Shown here piece after piece: positions 11,345-21,800 of a DNA stretch of 64,000 nucleotides (position 1 is its first letter; the number at the start of each line of letters is the position of its first letter). Source of the DNA: Candidatus Pantoea bituminis (GTDB taxonomy: Bacteria > Pseudomonadota > Gammaproteobacteria > Enterobacterales > Enterobacteriaceae); assembly GCF_018842675.1 (NCBI RefSeq), contig NZ_JAGTWO010000004.1, positions 2,852,001-2,916,000 on the forward strand, written 5' to 3'. A program made the translations under genes and the position numbers. Below the pieces are notes generated by a model that did not search any database, was not told the origin of the DNA, and worked only from the letters and a program-made list of their open reading frames with translations.

Positions 11345-12664
11345 TTACGAGTGAACGCTAACCTGTTCGCGCCCTTTCACCCGATCGACCACCGCAGCAA
11401 TCAGCAGCATCACTAACGACGGTGGCAACCAGGAAAGTCCCTGATCTGCCAGCGGCAAGTGTTGGCTGAAGGCAGGCAGCAGCGCTTTGAACTCGGTGGT
11501 TTTGATAGCATCAACAATACCGAACAGCAGGCTAACCAACATGGTCGGCGCGATGATACGGCTGTTTTTGTTCCACCAGTTCAGGGTGAAGCTCAGCACG
11601 ACCAGCACGATGCATGGCGGATAAATAGCTGTCAGCACCGGAATCGAAATCTGAATCAAATGGCTAAGACCAAGATTCGACACCACCATTGAGAACAGGC
11701 CCAGCACAAACACCAGCGTTTTATACGACAGCGGCAAGTGTTGTGCAAAAAATTCTGCACACGCACAAGTCAGGCCAACGGCTGTCACCATACAGGCAAC
11801 GAAAATCAGTACAGCCAGGAAGAGGCTACCCATACCGCCGAAAGTCTGCTGGACATAAGCATGCAGAATAGCCGCACCGTTGGCGTTTTGATCAACCAGC
11901 GCACCGCTTCCTGAACCCAGTTTGAACAGGCTGAGGTAAACCAGCGTCAGGCCAACACCGGCAATCAGGCCAGCCAGGATGGTGTAACGCGTCAGTAAGG
12001 CAGCGCTTTCTACGCCACGTGAACGCGCCGCATTGACGATAACAATACCGAACACCAGCGCACCCAGCGTATCCATCGTCAAGTAACCATTAACGAAGCC
12101 GCTTGAGAAAGCCGCACGTTGATAATCTACCGTTGCGGGAATGATATCGCCTGCTGGCCACAGCAGCGCAGCCAGGCCCAGCAAGGTCAGCGCTATAATT
12201 TTCAGCGGTGCGAGGAAATGGCCAACGGTATCCAGCAATTTACCCGGATAGAGCGAAACGCCGATCACTAAGGCAAAATAGATCAGGCTATAGATAAACA
12301 GCGGCAGCGGGCCGTCACCTGTCAGCGGCGCAATGCCGATTTCAAAGGAGACGGTTGCGGTGCGCGGAGTGGCAAACAGCGGGCCAACGGCCAGATAGCA
12401 CACGGTCGCCAGCACCAGACCCGCCACTTTGCCGATCGGCGAGCTGAGCGCATCAATGCCGCCGCCGACGCGCGCGAGCGCAACAACGGTGATCACCGGC
12501 AAACCTACAGCGGTAATAAGGAAACCAAGCGCGGCAATCCAGACATGTTCACCAGACTGAATACCAACCATCGGCGGAAATATAATATTGCCCGCGCCAA
12601 CAAACAGGGCAAACGTCATGAAGCCCAGCGCGAGAATGTCTTTCGGAGTTAAACGATGTGTCAT
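11345..12664 (-). CDS. brnQ: Branched-chain amino acid transporter BrnQ (LIVCS family)
   Basis: A sodium- or proton-coupled leucine/isoleucine/valine importer with about twelve spans. Start M at 12664 ([20 protein letters not shown]) gives 439 residues, identical in length to E. coli BrnQ. The 20-residue upstream extension is Thr/Ser-rich and not family-like. Conserved stretches include [32 protein letters not shown] and [16 protein letters not shown]. It is adjacent to proY downstream. Confidence 0.95.
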   Translation of the reverse strand: MTHRLTPKDILALGFMTFALFVGAGNIIFPPMVGIQSGEHVWIAALGFLITAVGLPVITVVALARVGGGIDALSSPIGKVAGLVLATVCYLAVGPLFATPRTATVSFEIGIAPLTGDGPLPLFIYSLIYFALVIGVSLYPGKLLDTVGHFLAPLKIIALTLLGLAALLWPAGDIIPATVDYQRAAFSSGFVNGYLTMDTLGALVFGIVIVNAARSRGVESAALLTRYTILAGLIAGVGLTLVYLSLFKLGSGSGALVDQNANGAAILHAYVQQTFGGMGSLFLAVLIFVACMVTAVGLTCACAEFFAQHLPLSYKTLVFVLGLFSMVVSNLGLSHLIQISIPVLTAIYPPCIVLVVLSFTLNWWNKNSRIIAPTMLVSLLFGIVDAIKTTEFKALLPAFSQHLPLADQGLSWLPPSLVMLLIAAVVDRVKGREQVSVHS

Positions 12665-12733
12665 ACGGCCTGTCACTGATGTTGCGGTGGAAGTTGAGTT
12701 TGCGTTGTCCCCTCGCTGCGTCAAAACAACGAC

Positions 12734-12761
12734 TTGCTAGCCAATGTCAGCGCATTATGCT
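12734..12761 (+). promoter_or_regulatory. Possible plus-strand promoter in the brnQ upstream region
   Basis: TTGCTA (12734-12739) and TATGCT (12756-12761) are spaced by 16 bases. Each matches four of six consensus positions. It would drive transcription away from brnQ towards the orphan terminator at 12938. Weak on its own. Confidence 0.25.
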
Positions 12762-12937
12762 CGTCGTGAGGTAAAGCGCAGGTGATTTAAGCGGCTTTTA
12801 TTCTGTTCACGGAGGGATGGATCGACAACGGCGCTAAGTAAAACGTTTATAGCGGAGAAAGGCAATACGGGATCGGGAAACCAGACGTTAATCATGCAAT
12901 TTAAGGCAAAGCTAGAGAATAGCTTCGATATTTAGCC

Positions 12938-12968
12938 TAAGCACATAAGATGATGTGCTTATTTTTTC
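12938..12968 (+). terminator. Orphan plus-strand terminator between brnQ and the YxjG-like gene
   Basis: A perfect 9-bp stem TAAGCACAT/ATGTGCTTA with a six-base loop is followed by TTTTTTCC on the plus strand. No plus-strand gene ends here. The 12725-13013 region otherwise has no visible coding frame. Confidence 0.7.
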
Positions 12969-13013
12969 CTCAAGCCGTGGGAAGTTTCAGCATTAACCGA
13001 TTCTTAGATGCAC

Positions 13014-13038
13014 AAAAGGCGCGTTTTACGCGCCTGTC
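13014..13038 (-). terminator. Terminator after the YxjG-like gene
   Basis: AGGCGCG (13017-13023) pairs with CGCGCCT (13029-13035) around a five-base loop. The minus strand continues with TTTTGTG, about 20 bases beyond the stop codon. Confidence 0.8.
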
Positions 13039-13055
13039 TGCACAACTTTACAGCC

Positions 13056-14159
13056 TTACCACACCTGATTAGCGATTTCGACCACCAGGCGAATCTTCTG
13101 CCACTGCTGCTCTTCGCTCAGGCTGTTGCCTTCTTCAGTCGAGGCAAAACCACATTGCGGGCTGAGGCAGATCTGATCAAGGCTGACAAACTTTGCCGCC
13201 TCCGACAGACGCGCTTTCACCTGTTCTGGATCTTCCAGCTCGCCGTTTTTAGTGGTGACTAAGCCAAGCACCACTTGTTGATGGCCAGGCTTGATAAAAC
13301 GCAGCGGCTCAAAACCACCAGAACGCTCGTTATCATATTCCAGGAAAAATTCATCAACATTCACGGAGCCAAATAAGATTTCAGCCACTGGCTCATAGCC
13401 GCCTTCTGAGATCCAGGTTGAACGGAAGTTGCCGCGACAGACATGCAGTCCGATCGTTAAATCGTCAGGTTTACCTTCCAACGCTTTGTTTAGGACGCGT
13501 GCATAAATACGCGCCAACTCTTCAGGATCATCACCGCGCTCACGGATTTGGCTTTTCTGATCTTCTGAACAGAGATATGCCCAAACGGTATCATCCAACT
13601 GCAGAAAACGACAGCCCGCGTCGTAAAAGGCTTTGATGGCGTCTTTATAAGTCTGTGCCAGATCGTCAAAGTATTCCGCTAAGTCGGGATAGACGTTGGC
13701 ATCAATCATTTTACGGCCACCGCGGAAGTGCAGCACGCTCGGGCTTGGGATGGTCATTTTCGGCACTGCGTCACCGGCTACGCTTTGCAGAAAGCGGAAA
13801 TGTTCCAGCATCGGATGATGAGCAAAACCCAGTTTGCCGACCACTTTTACACCATGCGCTTTGGTCTGCACGCCGTTGAACTGGATGCCTTGATCCGCTT
13901 CATAGCGCTCGACACCTTCCAAACCGTAGAAAAAGTCGAAGTGCCACCATGCACGACGAAACTCGCCGTCAGTGACCACTTTCAGGCCATTTTCGCGCTG
14001 CTTAGCCACAACATCGCGAATCGCTTCATCTTCTACACGGCGCAGTTCAACTGCATCAATTTCGCCTGCAGCAAACTGCTCACGCGCCTGTTTAATGGCT
14101 GCAGGACGCAGGAAACTACCTACGGTATCGGCACGGAACGGGGCTGTATGTTGTTGCAT
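13056..14159 (-). CDS. YxjG/YxjH-type cobalamin-independent methionine synthase-family protein
   Basis: A 367-residue protein similar to the C-terminal, catalytic half of MetE, as in the Bacillus YxjG/YxjH group. It likely transfers a methyl group to a thiol such as homocysteine. Features are RADTVGSFLRP at the N terminus, LQLDDTVWAYLC, GLHVCRGN (zinc-ligand His and Cys) and LSPQCGFAS (zinc Cys). The start at 14159 has GAGGTG five bases upstream. It has a terminator of its own and a possible MetJ operator upstream. The methyl donor is not deducible from sequence. Confidence 0.88.
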   Translation of the reverse strand: MQQHTAPFRADTVGSFLRPAAIKQAREQFAAGEIDAVELRRVEDEAIRDVVAKQRENGLKVVTDGEFRRAWWHFDFFYGLEGVERYEADQGIQFNGVQTKAHGVKVVGKLGFAHHPMLEHFRFLQSVAGDAVPKMTIPSPSVLHFRGGRKMIDANVYPDLAEYFDDLAQTYKDAIKAFYDAGCRFLQLDDTVWAYLCSEDQKSQIRERGDDPEELARIYARVLNKALEGKPDDLTIGLHVCRGNFRSTWISEGGYEPVAEILFGSVNVDEFFLEYDNERSGGFEPLRFIKPGHQQVVLGLVTTKNGELEDPEQVKARLSEAAKFVSLDQICLSPQCGFASTEEGNSLSEEQQWQKIRLVVEIANQVW

Positions 14160-14221
14160 GATCACCTCTGACTCACCTGACACATAATTGCGGCAGGGAA
14201 TAATTTCGCTTGGTTATTTTT

Positions 14222-14245
14222 GGCCATCTGGATGGCTATATGTCT
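14222..14245 (-). promoter_or_regulatory. Candidate MetJ operator (three tandem met boxes)
   Basis: On the minus strand three adjoining 8-mers read AGACATAT, AGCCATCC and AGATGGCC. They match the AGACGTCT met-box consensus at 6, 5 and 5 of 8 positions. They start about 60 bases upstream of a methionine-synthase-family gene, the expected position for MetJ-SAM repression. Confidence 0.4.
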
Positions 14246-14332
14246 AACCAAAGAGTGACATGCGAACCCTTCATCTGCAATAGAAGAAATTTCAGGTAAC
14301 GTGAAAGAAATTCATGTTGAGCGGTAATCAGG

Positions 14333-15258
14333 TTAATTATTTTCAAGCGCAGCGCGCGCCTGCGCCATTTGCTTATCTGAAAGGGGAAGATAACCAGCCT
14401 CGCTTACACGACGCTGGCCTTGTGGCGACAGCACCTGTTGTAAAAAAGCCGCGACAAGTGGAGGCAAAAGTTTACCCGGCGCTTTGTTCACATAAAGATA
14501 AAGCGGGCGCGCCCACGGATATTGACCGCTGCGAATGGTGTTCGCATCCGGCGCTACCGCGTCACCCTCTGCGTTGACGACCGACAACATTTTTACACCG
14601 CTGAGATGAAAGCCGAAGCTGGCATAGCCAATGCTTCGCGGGTTGCCTGCAACGGCTTGCACCACCGCAGCTGAACCGGGAAACTCTGCCACGTCGCTAC
14701 GGAAATCGCCATTGCACAGCGCCTGCTGTTTAAAGAACCCCATGTACCGGAAGCGGAATTTCTGCCGTAACGCTGCAAATTTCGCTTTATCCAATCCGCT
14801 TGTTGCAGTCCGAGATCGCCCCAGCGAGCGGGAGTGGCGGTTGCGCCGCACAGTCGGGTGATAGAGAAAATCGCATCGAGCTGACGCGGCTCAATCTGCT
14901 GCAACGGATTGCGCTGATTCACCACCACCACCAAAGCATCCATGGCTACCGGTACCGCCAGTGGCGGATAACCGTAGTGCGCTTCAAATGCCTGACGTTC
15001 ATCTACCTGCATTGGGCGGCTCATTGCGCCCAGTTGAGCAGCACCCGCGGCTAATGCGGTGGGTGCAGTGGAAGAACCGGACGCCTGCACCTGCACATTG
15101 ACTCCCGGTGCCTGACGGCTAAAGTCCTCGCCCCACAATGTCATCAGGTAGCCCAGCGTGTCCGATCCTACGCTGCTTAAATTGCCGGAAAGCGTAATCG
15201 ATTGTGCCTGCGTTATGGCAGGCAGCAACAAAAGAAGAGAGTAAAGAAGCGCACGCAT
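14333..15258 (-). pseudogene. PstS-like phosphate-binding periplasmic protein, frame-disrupted
   Basis: This is a periplasmic substrate-binding protein of the PstS superfamily. The first frame has a signal peptide (RALLYSLLLLLPAITQAQ) and the phosphate-loop motifs VGSDTLGYL, ASGSSTAP and GRNSASGTWG. After GTWG the family sequence continues one frame back as FFKQQALCNGDFR and runs to the stop at 14333. One base is missing in the GGGG run near 14738-14741. The repaired length is 308 residues from M at 15258; M at 15270 is an alternative start. It follows phoR by a few bases and is presumably co-transcribed and phosphate-regulated. Confidence 0.8.
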
Positions 15259-15276
15259 GAGGACGTCCATTAACCG

Positions 15277-16590
15277 TTAATGAACTGCATTCTCCTGCAT
15301 CCCGATGCTGACAATCAACCTCGGTGCCAGCGTAAAGGTAAAGCAGGTTTCCTGATGAGGAATACTGGTGATCTCCAGCCGCGCGTTTTGGTGGCTCAGC
15401 GCATGCTTAACGATAGCTAAGCCCAAGCCGCTGCCGCCTGTTGCTCGCGAGCGGGCTTTATCGACCCGATAAAAACGCTCAGTCAGACGCGGCAAATGTT
15501 CTGGCGCGATACCTGGCCCGTTATCGCAGACTTTAAAGATTGCGCCCTGCCGGCTGCGCAGCCAGCTGATATCAATGCGTGTGCCTTCCGGCGTATGATT
15601 AACGGCGTTGTAAACCAGATTGGAAATGGCACTGCGCAGTTGTTCATCGTTGCCAAAGACTTTCAAGTGGGGATCGGTATGGAAATGAATTTCATGCCGC
15701 CCGCCGCTCAGCGTTTCAGCCTCATGTTGCAGCAGCTTTAACATCATTGGCACATCGACTTTCTCTTTTAGATCAATGGCGGGTGCGGCTTCAATGCGTG
15801 ACAAAGTCAGAAGCTGTTTCACTAAACTGTCCATGCGGCGCGTTTGCTCCGACATGGTATGCAGCGCTTTGCTCCGCGACTTTTCGTTCATCACTGCATC
15901 GTTCATCATCTCCAGATACCCTTGCAGCACCGTTAACGGCGTGCGCAGTTCATGGCTGACATTGGCAAAGAAGTTGCGCCTTGCCCCTTCCAGCTGGTGC
16001 ATTTGCGTGACGTCACGCGCCACTAGCAGCCATTGTCCTTCGCTGTAGGGCATGACGCGGAATTCCATGTGATGCTGATTATTCAGCACTTGCGTCAGCG
16101 GTTTATCAAAATCGCGCTGGCGAATATAGCGGGAGAATTCAGGATAACGCAGCAGGTTCAGGATGTTCTGACCATTATCTTCTGGCCAGCGTAAGCCAAG
16201 ATGCTGCTGCGCCAGGCCGTTACACCAGAAAATGGTGCCCTCTTCGGTGGTGAGAATAACGGCGTCCGGTAGCGACTCTGCCCCGCTGCGGAAACGCTTG
16301 ATCAGATTGCCTAGCTCTCGCCGCCGCCGCCGGTTACGCAGCTGCATTTGATACAAACCGTAGAACAACGGTTCCCAGCTGGCGCGCCCGGTCGGTGGCG
16401 TCATGGTGCGATCCAGCCATAACCAATGCGATAAACGCATCAGGTTATGGAAATGCCACAGCAATACGCCCAACACGCTGAGCAGCAGTAGCCACGGCAA
16501 GTAGCCGAACAGCAGGCCAAGAATCAGCGCGGGCAGAGACGCCAGCACCAGTTCCGACAATAATCTCTTCCAGGAGAGGCGTTCCAGCAC
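15277..16590 (-). CDS. phoR: Phosphate regulon sensor histidine kinase PhoR
   Basis: An inner-membrane kinase that phosphorylates PhoB when phosphate is scarce. 437 residues (E. coli 431). Two membrane helices occupy residues 12-50, followed by a charged linker and a PAS domain (about 105-195). The phospho-acceptor is His213 in [13 protein letters not shown]. Catalytic boxes are [10 protein letters not shown] (N), [10 protein letters not shown] (G1) and [10 protein letters not shown] (G2). It follows phoB in the usual operon. Confidence 0.97.
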   Translation of the reverse strand: MLERLSWKRLLSELVLASLPALILGLLFGYLPWLLLLSVLGVLLWHFHNLMRLSHWLWLDRTMTPPTGRASWEPLFYGLYQMQLRNRRRRRELGNLIKRFRSGAESLPDAVILTTEEGTIFWCNGLAQQHLGLRWPEDNGQNILNLLRYPEFSRYIRQRDFDKPLTQVLNNQHHMEFRVMPYSEGQWLLVARDVTQMHQLEGARRNFFANVSHELRTPLTVLQGYLEMMNDAVMNEKSRSKALHTMSEQTRRMDSLVKQLLTLSRIEAAPAIDLKEKVDVPMMLKLLQHEAETLSGGRHEIHFHTDPHLKVFGNDEQLRSAISNLVYNAVNHTPEGTRIDISWLRSRQGAIFKVCDNGPGIAPEHLPRLTERFYRVDKARSRATGGSGLGLAIVKHALSHQNARLEITSIPHQETCFTFTLAPRLIVSIGMQENAVH

Positions 16591-16604
16591 GGGTAAGGCT
16601 CCGT

Positions 16605-17294
16605 TTAGTAGCGGGCAGAGAAACGATAACCTGTTCCGCGAACGGTTTGAACCATGCGATCGTGGCCAGAGAGTTCCAGCGCTTTGCGCAAACGGCGAAT
16701 ATGCACATCAACGGTACGATCTTCGACATACACATTGGTGCCCCAAACGTGGTTCAACAGCTGTTCACGGCTGTAAACGCGTTCCGGGTGCGTCATAAAG
16801 AAGTGCAATAATTTATATTCGGTCGGGCCCATTTCCAACGGCGTGCTTTCCGACATTACGCGATGTGAGGAAGGATCCAGACTCAAGCCCTGAATCTCAA
16901 TCACCTCTTCCACCGCCATCGGTGAAATACGGCGCATCACCGCTTTAATACGTGCCATTAACTCTTTCGGTGAAAACGGCTTGGTGATGTAGTCGTCCGC
17001 GCCCACTTCCAGACCGCGCACGCGGTCTTCTTCTTCGCCTCGAGCGGTCAGCATCATCACCGGAATATCACGCGTCATCGCTTCGCGTTTAAGGTGCTTG
17101 ATAAACTGAATACCGCTGCCGCCGGGTAACATCCAGTCCAACAGAATCAAATCGGGCCAGGGTTCAATCAGTTTACCGACCGCGCTGTCATAATCTTCCG
17201 CCTCGATTGGCTGATAATCGTTCTGCTCCAGAACAAAACACAACATTTCACGGATTGGGGCTTCGTCTTCCACAACCAAAATGCGCTTAGCCAT
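16605..17294 (-). CDS. phoB: Phosphate regulon response regulator PhoB
   Basis: An OmpR-type activator of the Pho regulon. The start at 17294 ([13 protein letters not shown]) gives 229 residues, the E. coli length. The receiver domain has acidic Asp9/Asp10, phospho-acceptor Asp53 in [10 protein letters not shown] and Lys105 in [10 protein letters not shown]. The C-terminal winged helix contains [10 protein letters not shown] and [13 protein letters not shown] Pho box upstream indicates autoregulation. Confidence 0.98.
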   Translation of the reverse strand: MAKRILVVEDEAPIREMLCFVLEQNDYQPIEAEDYDSAVGKLIEPWPDLILLDWMLPGGSGIQFIKHLKREAMTRDIPVMMLTARGEEEDRVRGLEVGADDYITKPFSPKELMARIKAVMRRISPMAVEEVIEIQGLSLDPSSHRVMSESTPLEMGPTEYKLLHFFMTHPERVYSREQLLNHVWGTNVYVEDRTVDVHIRRLRKALELSGHDRMVQTVRGTGYRFSARY

Positions 17295-17344
17295 TATTAC
17301 TCCTGCTGATATGACGGCTGTCACTGATGTTCGCGGCGCCATTA

Positions 17345-17363
17345 TGCGTCAGTTTTGTGACAC
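17345..17363 (-). promoter_or_regulatory. Pho box upstream of phoB
   Basis: On the minus strand GTGTCACAAAACTGACGCA matches the 19-bp CTGTCATA(A/T)A(A/T)CTGTCA(C/T)A Pho box at about 15 positions. It is followed by TAATGGCG, as in the E. coli phoB promoter. It ends about 50 bases upstream of the phoB start. Confidence 0.85.
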
Positions 17364-17502
17364 TTTTATGAAAAACATACCCTGTTAAATCAGGCTTTAA
17401 TACCGAATGTTGACAGCGACATAACATTTTATGATTTGCGTTAAGCGCTGAGGCCAGACGTGAAAATTTATTTAAGCAGGCCGCATTTATAAATTGATAG
17501 CC

Positions 17503-17594
17503 GAAATAATTCGAGCTGCAGGGAGGCGGCAAGCGGATAAGAGCCCGGAGCACGCACGCGCAGCCAACGCATCTGCAGCTTGAAGTATGAGGTA
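17503..17594 (+). repeat. Internally deleted ERIC element upstream of sbcD
   Basis: The left arm (AATAATTCGAGCTGCAGGGA, GGCGGCAAGCG) and right arm (GCAGCCAACGCATCTGCAGC, TTGAAGTATGAGGTAT) of ERIC are clear. The central 40-bp dyad is replaced by a short unrelated stretch. The right end merges into a TATAAT at 17593-17598, just upstream of sbcD. Confidence 0.8.
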
Positions 17595-17629
17595 TAATCG
17601 CCGGGCATTTGGTTTTAGCAGGGAGTTCT

Positions 17630-18822
17630 ATGCGCATCATTCATACCGCGGACTGGCATTTGGGGCAGTTCTTTTACAATAAAAGCCGGGCAGCTGAGCA
17701 TCAGGCTTTCCTTGAATGGCTACTGGCACAGATTGAGCAACATCAGGTCGATGCCTTGATCGTCGCCGGTGACTTGTTTGATACCGGTACACCGCCAAGC
17801 TATGCACGTGAAATGTTTAACCGCTTTGTGGTGGCGCTACAGCCCAGCGGCTGCCAGTTAGTGATATTGGCAGGTAATCACGATTCGGTGGCCACACTGA
17901 ATGAGTCACGCGAGCTGCTTGCCTGCCTGAATACCCGCGTTATTGCGACACCGATCGACGAAGTGCTGGTGCTGAACAACCGTAAGGGCGAACCGGGCGC
18001 GCTGCTGTGCGCCATTCCTTATCTGCGTCCGCGTGACATCATGCGCAGCCGTGCAGGTCAATCAGGCCGCGAAAAACAGGTTAACCTGCTGGACGCTATT
18101 TCCGCCCACTATCAGCGCAGTTTTGTCGCCGCCCAGGCGCATGCATTGTCCTTGCCGATTATCGCCACAGGCCATCTCACCACGATTGGCGTGAGCAAAA
18201 GCGAGTCAGTGCGCGATATCTATATCGGGACGTTAGATGCATTCCCGGCTTCCGCTTTCCCTGCCGCCGATTACATCGCACTGGGCCACATTCATCGTGC
18301 GCAGCGCGTGGCCAACAGTGAACATATTCGCTACAGCGGCTCCCCCATTCCGCTGAGTTTTGATGAATTAGGCACGGAAAAAAGCGTTTTCCTGCTTGAA
18401 TTTGCCCCCATGGTCTGCAAAGCGTCACGCCGCTTACGGTGCCACAATTTCAGCCGATGCAGATGCTCAAAGGCTCGCTGGCGCAAATTGAGCAGCAGCT
18501 TGCCGAATATCAAACCTATCAGGATGAGAAACCGGTGTGGCTGGATATTGAAGTCACGACGCAGGAATATCTCAGTGATTTGCAGCGTCGGGTTGAAGCG
18601 CTGACCGCTGAATTGCCGGTTGAGGTGCTGCTGTTGCGCCGCAGCCGTGAACTGCGTCAGCACAGCCTTGCGCGGCTTGAGAACGAAACGCTGAGCGAAC
18701 TGAAAGTAGAAGAGGTATTTGCTCGCCGCTTAGCCCTGGACAGCGACATGGATGAAGCACAACTCCAGCAGCTCAATACGCTGTTCCGCAGCACGCTGGC
18801 TGACATTGAGGAGAACACATGA
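17630..18822 (+). pseudogene. sbcD: Exonuclease subunit SbcD, frame-disrupted by one base
   Basis: SbcD is the Mre11-type nuclease of SbcCD, which cleaves DNA hairpins and blocked ends. The N-terminal phosphoesterase motifs are intact: HTADWHLGQ, AGDLFDTGTPP, LAGNHDS and ATGHLTT/LGHIHRAQ. After LLEFAP near 18405-18414 the family sequence continues one frame back (GLQSVTPLTVPQ to ADIEENT). One base is missing beside a CCCCC run. The repaired length is 397 residues (E. coli 400). GGGAG precedes the ATG. The stop overlaps the sbcC start (ATGA), so coupling is expected. Confidence 0.9.
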
Positions 18823-21800
18823 AGATCCTCACGCTACGTTTTAAAAACCTCAACGCGTTACGCGGTGAGTGGTTTATCGACTTCCGTGCAGAACCTTTTG
18901 CCAGCAATGGATTATTTGCCATTACCGGCGCAACCGGCGCGGGTAAAACCACCTTGCTGGACGCCATTTGCCTGGCGCTGTATCACCAAACGCCGCGTCT
19001 TGGTGCCATCTCACAAACACAAAATGCGTTGATGACGCGCGACTGCGCTGAATGTCTGGCGGAAGTTGAATTTGAAATCAAAGGCGAAGCCTGGCGCGCC
19101 TTCTGGAGCCAGAACCGCGCACGCGGCACGGCGGATGGCAAGTTGCAGGCACCACGCGTGGAACTGGCACGCTGTGCCGACGATCAGATTGTCGCAGACA
19201 AAGTCAGCGACAAGCTAAAGCTGATCGAAACGCTTTCCGGCCTCGATTTCGAACGCTTCACGCGTTCAATGATGCTATCACAAGGCCAGTTTGCTGCTTT
19301 TCTTAACGCCAAATCAGGCGAACGGGCTGAACTGCTGGAAGAACTCACCGGCACAGAGATTTATGGCCTGATTTCCATGGCAATCTTTGAACGTCATAAA
19401 GAGTCAAAAAATGCCTTAGCGCTGCTGCGCAGCCGAGCGGGCGGTATGGCGCTGCTTGATACCGAAACGCGAGCGGCGTTACAGCAGCAAATCGCTTCAC
19501 TTACCGAAGCGGAGCAGACGCTAACCGCGCAATATGATAATGCCCATCAACAGCAGCAATGGCAGCAGCAGGCGCAGCAGTTCAGTGCTGATGTGCAGCA
19601 GATCGCTGACGCCTTGCAACAGGCAGAACAGGCGTGGCAAGCCGCCGAGGTCGATCGTCAGCGGCTGGCTCGCAGCGAACCGGCAGAGAAGCTGCGCGGC
19701 AAGCTGCAACAGCGTGACGAATTACAGCGCGAACAGCGTGAGGTGTTGCAGGCTCAACAGCAGCTTTCGCAGCAGCATCAGGCGTCTCTTGCGACTCAAC
19801 AACGTGAACAACTTGCCTACACCGACGCGCAGCAGGTGCGCGAACAGACGTTGCACGTGCAGCAACAGCAGGAAACACTGTTAACGGAACAGGTGATTCC
19901 ACTCGATCAGCAGATCGCCACGCTGCATCAACAAGCACAGCAGCAGCAAGGTGAAAAGGATCGGCAACAACGCGTCTGCGAGCAGGCACAGCAAGCGCTG
20001 TCGCGTGAAAATGCGCAATTTGAGACGTTGCAAAAAGAGCAAGCCGCTCAGCAGGTGATTTGCGCGCAGTTGGCGGATGTGGCGCAATGGGGCGCATCGC
20101 TGTCGCTGTGGCAGGAACGGTTTGCCCAGTTAACCCAGCGTGAAATCGTGCTGGCTGAATTAACCCAGCAGCATCAACAGTTGCAGCAGCAGTTAGCCCA
20201 GCAGCAGCAGCAGTTTAGCCAACAAGCGCAACAGGCAGCACCGCTGCAACAAGCCGAACAGCAGGCGTTACAAGTAGTGGTACAGGCGGAGCAAGTACTA
20301 ACTTCGCTACAGCAAAACGATCCGCCTGAAACGGTGCGTCATTCCCTTACGCAACTGCAAAACAGCCGTGATAAGCGACAGAACTTGACGCTTATCGCCT
20401 CGCAGTGGCAACCGCTGCAACAGCAGCTTAATGTGCGTCAGCAGCGCCTTGTTGCGCTGGAAAAAGCGCACCAGCAGGGCGAAGCTGAACTGCAAAAGCT
20501 GCGTGATGATTGGAAGCGTGAAAATCAGCAGCTAACAGATGTCGAGAAGATTTGCGCACTGGAACAGCATATTGCCGATCTCGCTGATTACCGCGCACGC
20601 CTTGAGGCCGATCAGCCCTGCCCGCTGTGCGGTTCTTGCACCCATCCGGCAGTTGAGGCTTACACCCAACTGGAAATCAGCGAAAACCAGCAGCGGCTGG
20701 CGGCGCTTAAAGTTCAGGTCGAGGCGTTACGAGAAGCGGGAACCAGTAAAAAAGAGCAGCTAAATCAGTTCACCCTTCAGCAGCAAACGCTGCGCGAAGA
20801 AATCACTGATTTTACCCGTCAGAATGAAACCCTTACTCAGCAGTGGCAAGCGCTGAGCAGTGAGCTGGCACTTACCTTCACGCTTAACGATCAGGCTGAT
20901 TTAACGCGCTGGCAGCAGCAGCAAAGCGAGCAGGAAACCCGGCTATATCAGCTGCTTCAGGCGCAGGACGCCGCGGAGCGCACGCGCCAGACCGCGAAAG
21001 AGCGCTACGTTCAGCAACAGCAGGCTTTACAGCAACACCAGCAGGCGCAGCAACTGGCTGAGCAAACCTTAAAAAATCAGCAGCAAACGCTGGAAGGCGT
21101 GCAGCAGCGTCAACGGCAGGAACACGCTAACTGGCAGCAGCTTAACGATGCGCTACAACAGCAACTGACCGATGCCGCGCTAACGTCGCCGTCGCCGGAA
21201 GAACGTGAAAATTGGTTAGCGGCTCAGCAGCAGCGTTGGCAGCAGTGGCAAAAGAGCGAGCAGCGGCTCGCCACTCTGCAACCGCAGTTGACACGCGCTG
21301 AAAGCCAGGTCAACGCTCTTCAGCAGCAGCTTGAAAGCGAGCAGCAACGCCTTAACACTCAGCAACAACAGCTCACGCTGATTACCTCGCAGCTTGACGC
21401 ACAGCGCCAACGGCGCACTTCACTGTTTGGCGATCGCGATGTGTCGTCTGCGCGCCAGCAGATGCAGGCGACGCTGCAACAAAAAGAGTCACAGCTGGCG
21501 CAAAGCTTAAGCCGCTGGCAGCAAGCGCAAACCCAAGTCAGCAGCCTGGGCGGACAGCTGACGGTGATGGATACCCAGTTAACCTCGCTGGCAACGCGCC
21601 TGGCCGATGCCGAGCAGGCGTTCAACAGCGCCTTGAGCGCCGCCGCCTTTAGCGATGAAGCCAGCCTGCGCGCGGCCTTGCTGGAAGAACAGGTTGCGCA
21701 GCAGTTGCGTCATCACCTGCAACAGTTGGATCAGCAACAGCAGCAGCAACGGGCGCGACTGGCGGAAGTGCAGCAGCGTTTTACCGCGCATCAACAGGCG

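Noticed and set aside
14720..14760. Programmed -1 frameshifting in the PstS-like gene
   Set aside because: PstS-family genes are not known to use it, and many other genes here carry the same kind of one-base loss in homopolymers without slippery sites.
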